Assembly: GCA_021772595.1 (NCBI GenBank)
Contig: JAJFLS010000778.1
Location: 1-7,244, forward strand
Reading direction: 5' to 3'
Length of the DNA stretch: 7,244 nucleotides
Source of the DNA: Opitutales bacterium
GTDB taxonomy: Bacteria > Verrucomicrobiota > Verrucomicrobiia > Opitutales > Opitutaceae
A program made the position numbers and the translations under genes. This document shows, one piece after another, positions 1 to 4,295 of this stretch. Under the pieces are notes generated by a model that was not told where the DNA came from, searched no databases, and saw only the letters and a program-made list of their open reading frames with translations. How positions within the stretch are numbered: position 1 is the stretch's first letter; each line of letters opens with the position of its first letter.

Positions 1-413
1 CTGCTGGCGAGGCGAGCTGCTGGTCGTCTGTCTCGAAATACTCGGTGCGGAACGCGAAGAGGTCGACGAACTCGAGCGACTGACCCGAGGAGCGCTTCGC
101 GAGGAGCGGCTTGACGAGCTCGACATCCGCGGAGCGGACGATCGCTGGCTCGAGACGCGCGGAGCGGACGTCTGCTGGCGAGGCGAGCTGCTGGTCGTCT
201 GTCTCGAAATACTCGGTGCGGAACGCGAAGAGGTCGACGAACTCGAGCGACTGACCCGAGGTGCGCTTCGCGAGGAGCGGCTTGACGAGCTCGACATTCG
301 AGGAGCGGACGATCTCTGGCTTGAAACGCGCGGAGCCGACGTCTGCTGTCGGGGAGAGCTGCTGGTCGTTTGTCTCGAAACGGTCGGAGTGGAAGGTCTC
401 TGGCTCGAGCTTG
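1..413 (-). repeat. 171-bp (57-codon) in-frame tandem repeat
   Basis: Copy A is 1-171, copy B is 172-342, and a third, diverged and partial copy begins at 343. The period is exactly 171 bp, a multiple of three, so the minus-strand reading frame is kept. Copies A and B differ at 7 of 171 positions by my hand alignment. The third copy keeps the SRQTTSSSPRQQ-coding part and then fades into the poly-Ser linker by about 413. More copies may lie left of the window. Confidence 0.9.
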
Positions 414-555
414 AACTAGACTTGGAGCTAGACGAGGAAGTGCGCGTATCCGCCTCCAGCCATGGACCGATCGAAATCGAGAGGGCGAAAAGGAAAATTA
501 ATAGCCAGACCCCTACCGATCCGTCCCTTTTGTTCTTCATTTGATGCCTTTTCAT
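1..555 (-). CDS. Exported Ser/Arg/Pro-rich tandem-repeat protein, partial (C-terminus off left edge)
   Basis: I do not recognise a family. The frame is open from an ATG at 555 to the window edge, giving 185 codons without a stop. Residues 1-36 look like a signal peptide: a basic start (MKRHQMKNKR), a hydrophobic stretch at about 15-29 (VWLLIFLFALSISI), and a likely cleavage after LEA at about 33-35. What follows is almost only Ser, Arg, Pro, Thr, Ala and Gln. A poly-Ser linker spans about 40-51, then come repeats with a 57-residue period, visible as [VI]SRQTTSSSPRQQ at about 59, 116 and 173. Within each unit the motif SAPR[VM]S recurs. The start at 555 is chosen over an in-frame ATG at 540 because GAGAGGAG lies 10 nt upstream of 555. 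The composition predicts a disordered, strongly basic exported or surface protein that could bind polyanions or cell wall; that role is only inference. Low-complexity coding is supported by synonymous-only divergence between repeat copies. Confidence 0.72.
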   Translation of the reverse strand, partial: MKRHQMKNKRDGSVGVWLLIFLFALSISIGPWLEADTRTSSSSSKSSSSSSQRPSTPTVSRQTTSSSPRQQTSAPRVSSQRSSAPRMSSSSSRSSRSAPRVSRSSSSTSSRSAPSISRQTTSSSPRQQTSAPRVSSQRSSAPRMSSSSSRSSRSAPRVSRSSSSTSSRSAPSISRQTTSSSPRQQ

Positions 556-565
556 TTTATCCACA

Positions 566-573
566 CTCCTCTC
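566..573 (-). promoter_or_regulatory. Shine-Dalgarno for the Ser/Arg-rich protein
   Basis: On the minus strand GAGAGGAG is followed by 10 nt and then ATG (555-553). This is a good SD match at slightly long spacing. It decides the start at 555 rather than the in-frame ATG at 540, which would be 25 nt away. Confidence 0.55.
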
Positions 574-820
574 AATTTAAGTCCCTTTTACTGAGCAGCG
601 CAATACGCCCACACGGCTTTTAGACAAGCGCTTATAGGCCCATATGACGAAGGAAAAACGCTCTATATTCAGATTCTTTCCGCCATGAAATTAAGCGATT
701 AGGACGACTACTCGAAAACAGAGCCAGGCCACCCCGGAATGGGATCATCCTATCAATAGCTATATAAGAAAATCTAATGAAGTTTTGGCCGTAAAAGCCT
801 GCTTCCAAGCCTCTGCAGCT
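574..820. other. Intergenic region between two minus-strand genes
   Basis: This gap must hold the end of the oxidoreductase transcript and probably the promoter of the Ser/Arg-rich gene. It is more AT-rich than the flanking genes. I see short palindromes (AAGCGCTT near 627, ATAGCTAT near 757) but no convincing intrinsic terminator and no good -35/-10 pair. I find no open frame with coding character in it. Confidence 0.5.
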
Positions 821-1936
821 CTATATCAGTGTTCGTTTCCCGCCATTGGCGAGAGAACGATAGAGGGCTTCAATCACCTTCATGTCCTTCAAACCTTCTT
901 CTCCGGGCACGATCGAAGGCGTGCCGCTCCTGACGCTCTGAGCGAATCCATCCATCTGCCGGGCCTGCTGGCTGATTGGCGTTACATCGAGTATTCTTTT
1001 CTGAATCTGCCCCTTGATTCCCGTATACTTCGTTGCGGGTTCGAGATTGGCCGCGCCTTTCTGATAGCTCACATAGAGACGATTCGTTCGCATATTATAG
1101 GAGGTCGTCGAACTGGAGTAGGCGCCGCTCGGAAACTCCAACTGCCAGGAAACCGTTTCGTCCACGTCCTTGAATTTCTCCCAATCCGTTTTGAATTCCT
1201 GCGCCCGAATCGCGATCGGCTCTTCACCCGTCGCATAACGCGCAGCCTGTATGCAATATATCCCTACATCCATCACCGCTCCGCCTCCCGCCATGTCTTT
1301 TTTCAAGCGCCATTGAGTCGGGTCGCCAATCGTGAATGCTACTTCCGACTGCACGTATCTAACATTTCCGTACGGTTTTTCAGCGGCGAGCTTCATAATC
1401 TCCCGCGTGTTCGGGTCGAAATGAAGGCGATAGCCGATCGACAGCATCACGTCGTTCTCTCGGCAGGCATCAATCATTGACTGGCCTTCCGCAACGCTCA
1501 GAGCCATAGGCTTTTCGCAAATCACATGCTTGCCGGCTCGAGCCGCTCGAATCGTGTATTCCGCGTGCATGGAATTCGGCAGAACGATGTAGACGATATC
1601 GATGTCCTTGTTCGAGGCGATGGATTCGAAATTGTCGTAGTTGTAGACGTTCTGCGGCTTGATCCCATACTTCTCTTTCCAGACCGCTTCCTTCGCCTTC
1701 GTTCCCGTTACGATGCCTGCTAGGTAGCAGCCCTTCGCATGTTCGAAGGCAGGAGCGAGCTGCTTGGTCGAATAGTTCCCCAGGCCAACAAGAGCGATTC
1801 CGAGCTTCCCCGATTTGCCTTTGCTAGTCGCGGCGGCAAGACGAGGAAGAGCGCTGGACAACGAGAGAGCTCCGAGACCGGCGGAAAAGCGCTGAACGAA
1901 ATTGCGGCGCGAAGAAGAGAGGTTGGTTTGAGGCAT
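821..1936 (-). CDS. Tat-exported Gfo/Idh/MocA oxidoreductase, glucose-fructose oxidoreductase-like
   Basis: This is a 371-residue NAD(P)-dependent sugar oxidoreductase of the Gfo/Idh/MocA superfamily. Residues 1-36 form a Tat-type signal: SSRRNF with twin arginines at 10-11, a hydrophobic stretch LGALSLSSAL, and AAA at 34-36 as a likely cleavage site. A Rossmann nucleotide loop GLGNYS lies at 51-56. The catalytic-site motifs follow in order: CEKPM with Lys142, GYRLHFDP at 168-175, WRL at 209-211, and DVGIY with Asp223 and Tyr227. The run VYIVLPNSMHAE, GKHVICEKPMA, GGGAVMDVGIYCIQAARY, and PGEEGLKDMKVIEALY closely follows the Zymomonas mobilis glucose-fructose oxidoreductase pattern as I recall it. 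That enzyme couples glucose oxidation to fructose reduction with a tightly held NADP in the periplasm. The substrate here is not provable from sequence. The start at 1936 is preferred over an in-frame ATG at 1960 because it places the twin arginines in a normal short n-region; neither start has an SD. It is divergent from the next gene. Confidence 0.88.
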   Translation of the reverse strand: MPQTNLSSSRRNFVQRFSAGLGALSLSSALPRLAAATSKGKSGKLGIALVGLGNYSTKQLAPAFEHAKGCYLAGIVTGTKAKEAVWKEKYGIKPQNVYNYDNFESIASNKDIDIVYIVLPNSMHAEYTIRAARAGKHVICEKPMALSVAEGQSMIDACRENDVMLSIGYRLHFDPNTREIMKLAAEKPYGNVRYVQSEVAFTIGDPTQWRLKKDMAGGGAVMDVGIYCIQAARYATGEEPIAIRAQEFKTDWEKFKDVDETVSWQLEFPSGAYSSSTTSYNMRTNRLYVSYQKGAANLEPATKYTGIKGQIQKRILDVTPISQQARQMDGFAQSVRSGTPSIVPGEEGLKDMKVIEALYRSLANGGKRTLI

Positions 1937-2113
1937 ACGAAAAGAGATAAGTGCCCACATGAACCGATTTCAAGCCGGAAGCTCATATCTACGAGCCAAG
2001 CCGCAACCACGAGAAGCGGCCAATTCCACGCTTGCCACCAGAACAAGGGCAAGCTACGTTTCTCAATTCTGTCCACATTTCAAAGCAACCCCAATAAACC
2101 AAAAGGAGCTGAC
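1937..2113. promoter_or_regulatory. Divergent promoter region between the oxidoreductase and the small Cys protein
   Basis: The 177 bp separate two divergently transcribed genes, so both promoters should lie here. I could not assign convincing -35/-10 boxes. A 7-bp inverted repeat, GCTTGCC at 2030-2036 and GGCAAGC at 2048-2054, sits where it could form a hairpin in the leader of the plus-strand gene or act as an operator-like site. No small gene is apparent. Confidence 0.4.
2102..2108 (+). promoter_or_regulatory. Strong Shine-Dalgarno of the small Cys protein
   Basis: AAAGGAG lies 5 nt upstream of the ATG at 2114. It is one of only two clear SDs in the window, and it fixes the start at 2114 inside a much longer open frame that begins at 1739. 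Confidence 0.8.
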
Positions 2114-2431
2114 ATGAAGAAACTAATGATTATTATCGCGAGCATTGCGTTCTCGCTACCCCTATTCGCTAAAGAAGAAAAGACCGTAACCCTAGAAGGC
2201 ACAGGGCTTTGCGCAAAATGCTCCCTCGCCGAAACCGAAAAATGCACCAACGCGTTGCAAGTCGAAGGGAAGAACGGAAAAGTAAAAACCTACCTATTCA
2301 CCGCGAACATGGAGCACGGAAAATACTTCTGCAAAGGCGAAACCGCCAACCTCCTGGTGACAGGCGTCGTTAAGAAAGAAGACGGCAAGCTCCTGATCGT
2401 CCCCGCAGCCGTCAAAGTGAAAGACAGCTAA
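2114..2431 (+). CDS. Small exported four-cysteine protein (DUF6370-like)
   Basis: The product is 105 residues. Residues 1-19 are a signal peptide: MKKLMIIIASIAFSLPLFA, with cleavage likely after LFA. The mature part begins with KEEKTVTLEGTGLC and carries Cys33 and Cys36 in a CxxC (CAKC), then Cys44, then a C-terminal HGKYFC with His68 and Cys73. After that come beta-strand-like segments (LLVTGVVKKEDGKLLIVPAAVKV). The layout CxxC, further Cys, short variable segment, then xFC and a VxGxV strand resembles the DUF6370 family as I remember it, common in small exported proteins of Bacteroidota, Planctomycetota and Verrucomicrobiota. The function is unknown; metal binding by the four Cys, or disulphides in the periplasm, are both possible. 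The gene stands alone, with a strong SD and its own terminator 27 nt after the stop, so it is probably monocistronic and well expressed. Confidence 0.88.
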   Translation: MKKLMIIIASIAFSLPLFAKEEKTVTLEGTGLCAKCSLAETEKCTNALQVEGKNGKVKTYLFTANMEHGKYFCKGETANLLVTGVVKKEDGKLLIVPAAVKVKDS

Positions 2432-2458
2432 CAGACGAATCGCATAAATCGCTTTTCC

Positions 2459-2495
2459 AAAATCCAGTCTCGCTCATGCGAGACTGGATTTTTTT
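2459..2495 (+). terminator. Rho-independent terminator of the small Cys protein gene
   Basis: A perfect 13-bp stem, 2461-2473 paired with 2478-2490, closes a 4-nt TCAT loop and is followed by a run of T through 2495. Two more A-T pairs extend the stem from 2459. It is a canonical intrinsic terminator for the plus-strand gene ending at 2431. Confidence 0.95.
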
Positions 2496-2533
2496 GTCAG
2501 TCGATTCCGGGCCAACCCGTCCTAACGACCACC

Positions 2534-2589
2534 CGCTCAAGCAAGCTCAGCGTTCCCTCTTTTCTTGAGCGCCGCAAAATAAGTTGCGG
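2534..2589 (+). other. Two consecutive hairpins in the leader of the TIM-barrel gene
   Basis: CGCTCAAG at 2534-2541 pairs with CTTGAGCG at 2564-2571 (8 bp, 22-nt loop). Immediately after, CCGCAA at 2572-2577 pairs with TTGCGG at 2584-2589 (6 bp, 6-nt loop). Both lie between the upstream terminator and the ATG at 2620, so they would be in the 5' leader if transcription starts near 2500-2530. No T-run follows, so a terminator is unlikely. Function is unknown. Confidence 0.4.
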
Positions 2590-2619
2590 AATGACCTAGC
2601 GAACCTCAGCATCGCAGCC

Positions 2620-3537
2620 ATGTCTTCCAGCCAACCCCCAATCCGCCTGAACCGTCGCGAATCGATCAAACTCATCGCCGCCACCGCAGGCGCGCTTGTA
2701 GCGCCAAAACTGCTACAAGCGAATGGAAGCCTCCAATCCGCAGGCCTCAATCTAGCCGTCCAGCAATACTCGTTCAACCGCCAATTGAACGCCGGGACCC
2801 TCGACATCAGAGACTTCCCCAAAACCGTCGTCGAAGGCGCCGGCATCAAAGCCCTGGAGTACTTCAACGGCCACATCATGGACAAGGCAGGGGACACCCA
2901 GTTCTTCAAGTCTCTCAGAAAACGCTGTGACGACCTCGGAGCGACGAACACGATGATGCTCTGCAAATCCGCCCACGCGCTCGACTCCGCGGACCCGGCG
3001 ATCCGCTCCCAAGCCATCGACGGCTACCGCGACTGGCTCGAAGCCACAAAGATTCTCGGCGGCACAGCCATCCGAGTCGATTGCCGGTCTTCCGGCGATT
3101 TCGAAGAACAGAAGAATCACGCGGCCGACGGACTCAGCGCCTTGTGCGACATCGCATCGAAGACCGACATGGACATCGTCGTTGAAAATCACGGCGGCCA
3201 CTCCAGCAACGGCACCTGGGTCGCCGACGTGATGCGTCGAGTCAACAAGTCGAATTGCGGCACCCTCCCCGACTTCCAGAATTTCAAAGACTACGATCCC
3301 TACAAAGGCATCGAGGAAATGATGCCCTACGCGAAAATCGTCTGCGCGAAATCGAAGGAATTCGACGCCTCCGGCAACGAAGTCAACGTCGACTACCGTC
3401 GCATGATGAAGATCGTCCTCGATTCCGGATTCAAAGGCTACGTCGGCATCGAATTCGAAGGCCACGGCACCGAACCAATCACCGGCATCCTAGCCACCAA
3501 ACGCCTAATCGAACGCGTCGTCGCGAAGCTAGCCTGA
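2620..3537 (+). CDS. Tat-type TIM-barrel sugar phosphate isomerase/epimerase-like protein
   Basis: This 305-residue protein has the xylose isomerase-like TIM-barrel fold. The N-terminus (MSSSQPPIRLNRRESIKLIAA) has twin arginines at 12-13, then the hydrophobic segment LIAATAGALVA, indicating a Tat signal. The motif is slightly off consensus because Ser follows where a hydrophobic residue is usual. Barrel features include VQQYSF near 48-52, ALEYFNG at 78-84, IVVENHGG at 186-193 with Glu189, GTLPDFQNF at 214-222 with Asp218, and YVGIEFEG at 274-281 with Glu278. These acidic residues fit the divalent-metal site of the family. I chose the ATG at 2620; an upstream TTG at 2584 would add 12 residues, and neither has an SD. 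Substrate is unknown; isomerisation or epimerisation of a sugar or its derivative in the periplasm is inferred. It follows the small Cys gene after a terminator, so it is transcribed separately. Confidence 0.85.
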   Translation: MSSSQPPIRLNRRESIKLIAATAGALVAPKLLQANGSLQSAGLNLAVQQYSFNRQLNAGTLDIRDFPKTVVEGAGIKALEYFNGHIMDKAGDTQFFKSLRKRCDDLGATNTMMLCKSAHALDSADPAIRSQAIDGYRDWLEATKILGGTAIRVDCRSSGDFEEQKNHAADGLSALCDIASKTDMDIVVENHGGHSSNGTWVADVMRRVNKSNCGTLPDFQNFKDYDPYKGIEEMMPYAKIVCAKSKEFDASGNEVNVDYRRMMKIVLDSGFKGYVGIEFEGHGTEPITGILATKRLIERVVAKLA

Positions 3538-3559
3538 CAGCCTCGTCGTCTTCGCGACG
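3519..3559. terminator. Possible bidirectional hairpin between convergent genes
   Basis: CGTCGCGAAG at 3519-3528 is a perfect 10-bp inverted repeat of CTTCGCGACG at 3550-3559, with a 21-nt loop containing the TIM-barrel stop codon. It sits at the junction of two convergent genes whose stops are 44 bp apart. No T-run follows on either side, so terminator function is only suggested by position and stem strength. Confidence 0.35.
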
Positions 3560-3581
3560 TGCTTCGCAATCCCCTCAAAAT

Positions 3582-3836
3582 TCAAAGCACACCCGAAAGC
3601 CGCTTCCGAGAAAACGCCTTTCCTGAAGCGGACTTCAAATAAGCCTCGAAGTCCAAGGCCGCCTTCTTGCTTCTCAACGCCACATAGAAATCCAGCTCCC
3701 AAGGACCCTCATTCCGAGTCGATTTATTGCGGCCTGCATTATGGTCCCTCAACCATCGCTTCAAATCCTCAGTGAATCCCAAATACACGCGCTTAGAAAA
3801 CGAAACACTACGAATCTGATAAACGTAATACACCAA
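3582..3836 (-). CDS. Small GIY-YIG domain protein (putative endonuclease)
   Basis: An 84-residue protein consisting of a single GIY-YIG domain. The N-terminus YYVYQIRS and the following VYLGFTEDLKRWLRDHN correspond to the two signature strands (GIY here as VYQ, YIG as YLG) and the helix with the conserved Arg. The segment NEGPWELDFYVALRSKKAALDFEAYLKSASGKAFSRKRL matches the C-terminal part of the family, with Glu in DFEAYLK as the likely metal-binding catalytic residue. An in-frame TAA at 3848-3846 limits the start to TTG at 3836 or GTG at 3833; no SD is visible. Length is normal for the stand-alone bacterial family, whose cellular role is not well defined. Six of nine Leu codons are TTG, unlike the CTC/CTG-rich housekeeping genes to the right. 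Together with the adjacent repeat patch this hints at separate origin. Confidence 0.8.
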   Translation of the reverse strand: MVYYVYQIRSVSFSKRVYLGFTEDLKRWLRDHNAGRNKSTRNEGPWELDFYVALRSKKAALDFEAYLKSASGKAFSRKRLSGVL

Positions 3837-3870
3837 AAGAGAGGATTAAATCAAACAAGAGATGGCCGCG

Positions 3871-3928
3871 CCATTCGAAGCTGGAGCACTAAACGCTGTC
3901 CACCCTGTTACGCTCCAGCGAAGAATGG
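3871..3928. repeat. Imperfect inverted repeat with symmetric internal loop
   Basis: CCATTC (3871-3876) pairs with GAATGG (3923-3928), and CTGGAGC (3881-3887) pairs with GCTCCAG (3912-3918). The two stems are separated by a symmetric 4-by-4 internal loop (gaag/cgaa). The apical loop is 24 nt. The right end overlaps the tRNA-Gln 3'-end copy by 3 nt. Confidence 0.7.
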
Positions 3929-3944
3929 CAGCCCGGCAGGGGTT
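3926..3944 (-). repeat. Duplicate of the tRNA-Gln 3' end
   Basis: The 19 nt are identical to 4109-4127, which is the CCA end, discriminator, 3' acceptor strand and the start of the T-stem 3' side of tRNA-Gln, in the same orientation. Identity stops abruptly after the TT at 3944. The copies are 183 bp apart. Such duplications are typical of attachment-site pairs left by integration at a tRNA 3' end. Confidence 0.75.
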
Positions 3945-4030
3945 GGATCTCGCTACGCTCCACTTTTCTCTGCGCGAAAGCGCCTTCGGCGTCCCCTCTC
4001 CACCCGCTTCGCAGGTTCCGTCAAACCCCG

Positions 4031-4047
4031 CGGGGTTCAAACCCCTG
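4031..4047 (+). repeat. tRNA T-arm-like stem-loop
   Basis: CGGGG, loop TTCAAAC, CCCTG has the same stem and a loop one base different from the T-arm of tRNA-Gln (TTCGAAC), but on the opposite strand. Over 18 nt it matches the tRNA at 17 positions. It overlaps the perfect 14-nt palindrome AACCCCGCGGGGTT at 4024-4037, so GGGG can pair with CCCC on either side. No acceptor, D-arm or anticodon arm is visible around it. Confidence 0.6.
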
Positions 4048-4068
4048 CATCTCCCCAGCGCGATTCCG

Positions 4069-4111
4069 CCACTTCCTAATTCCTAAATCTTACTTCTTAA
4101 TTTAGAAGTGG
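4069..4111 (-). other. Hairpin overlapping the tRNA-Gln CCA end
   Basis: CCACTTC with one bulged base then TAA (4069-4079) pairs with TTAGAAGTGG (4102-4111). On the minus strand this stem begins at the encoded CCA of the tRNA and includes the first bases of its 3' trailer. It has an AT-rich 22-nt loop and no T-run. It may influence 3' processing or termination, or simply be part of the repeat patch. Confidence 0.45.
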
Positions 4112-4182
4112 CAGCCCGGCAGGGGTTCGAACCCCGACTGGATGGACCAAAACCATCTGTGCTACCATTACACCACCGGGCT
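4109..4182 (-). tRNA. tRNA-Gln (anticodon TTG), CCA encoded
   Basis: A full cloverleaf folds on the minus strand. The acceptor stem AGCCCGG pairs with CCGGGCT, with discriminator G at 4112. The D-arm is GTG/CAC with loop TAATGGTAG. The anticodon stem is GATGG/CCATC with loop TTTTGGT, giving anticodon TTG, which reads CAA and, by wobble, CAG. The variable loop is CAGT, and the T-arm is CGGGG-TTCGAAC-CCCTG. The CCA end is encoded at 4111-4109. The body is 71 nt (4112-4182), normal length. It is divergent from pyrH. Its 3' end is duplicated 183 bp downstream at 3926-3944. Confidence 0.97.
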
Positions 4183-4192
4183 GTCAGAGGCG

Positions 4193-4223
4193 GATAAGTT
4201 GCCAAAGAAGCCTACCGCGTCAA
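4193..4223 (-). promoter_or_regulatory. Candidate tRNA-Gln promoter
   Basis: On the minus strand TTGACG (4223-4218) and CTTATC (4198-4193) are separated by 19 nt, and the latter ends 10 nt before the first tRNA base. The -35 is a good sigma70 match; the -10 and the spacing are poor. Position is the main support. Confidence 0.3.
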
Positions 4224-4257
4224 GTGCTGAAATAAGCGAAGTTTACGAAACGCAGCA

Positions 4258-4286
4258 TTGACGACTCTAATGCCCTATGGCTTAAC
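4258..4286 (+). promoter_or_regulatory. Candidate pyrH promoter
   Basis: TTGACG (4258-4263), a 17-nt spacer and CTTAAC (4281-4286) match the spacing of a sigma70 promoter with a weak -10. Transcription would start at about 4292-4296, that is, at or just before the pyrH ATG. This would give an almost leaderless message, consistent with no SD being visible. Confidence 0.35.
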
Positions 4287-4295
4287 GAGTTTTTA

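Larger units (their letters stand above)
3849..4108. repeat. Non-coding mosaic of inverted repeats and tRNA-like fragments
   Basis: This 260-bp gap has open frames on both strands, but their products are low in coding character and resemble no family I know. It contains an imperfect inverted repeat (3871-3928), a 19-nt copy of the tRNA-Gln 3' end (3926-3944), a 9-nt direct repeat tacgctcca (3909-3917 and 3954-3962), a T-arm-like stem-loop (4031-4047) and a hairpin abutting the tRNA (4069-4111). The simplest reading is a dispersed repeat or the scar of an element next to a tRNA gene. Confidence 0.6.

Noticed and set aside
1..342. CRISPR array interpretation of the left-edge repeats
   Set aside because: The 171-bp units are directly adjacent without spacers and keep a reading frame, so they are coding tandem repeats.
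2..543. Long plus-strand open frame antisense to the Ser/Arg repeat protein (Glu/Leu/Arg-rich product)
   Set aside because: It is open because its wobble positions coincide with those of the minus-strand gene and the sequence avoids TA-rich codons. It shows no start signal in the window, and one repeat-copy difference is non-synonymous. The minus strand has an SD, an ATG and a signal peptide.
574..820. Intrinsic terminator for the oxidoreductase gene
   Set aside because: Only 4-bp stems and palindromes were found near 780-820, with no stable stem followed by a T-run on the minus strand.
785..1480. 231-codon plus-strand open frame
   Set aside because: It lies wholly antisense to the oxidoreductase apart from a short start region; its product shows no motif, while the minus strand encodes a complete recognisable enzyme.
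1739..2113. N-terminal extension of the small Cys protein frame (start at 1739)
   Set aside because: The extension overlaps the divergent oxidoreductase start and has no protein-like pattern. The SD and signal peptide fix the start at 2114.
2752..3465. 237-codon minus-strand open frame
   Set aside because: It is a mirror of the TIM-barrel gene caused by GC-rich third positions; no motif.
4024..4060. A second complete tRNA gene on the plus strand
   Set aside because: Only a T-arm-like hairpin is present; no matching acceptor, D-arm or anticodon arm upstream.
3741..4086. Overlapping plus-strand and minus-strand open frames through the repeat/tRNA patch
   Set aside because: The translations run through inverted repeats and tRNA fragments and resemble spurious products of tRNA-flanking sequence; no SD and no family resemblance.
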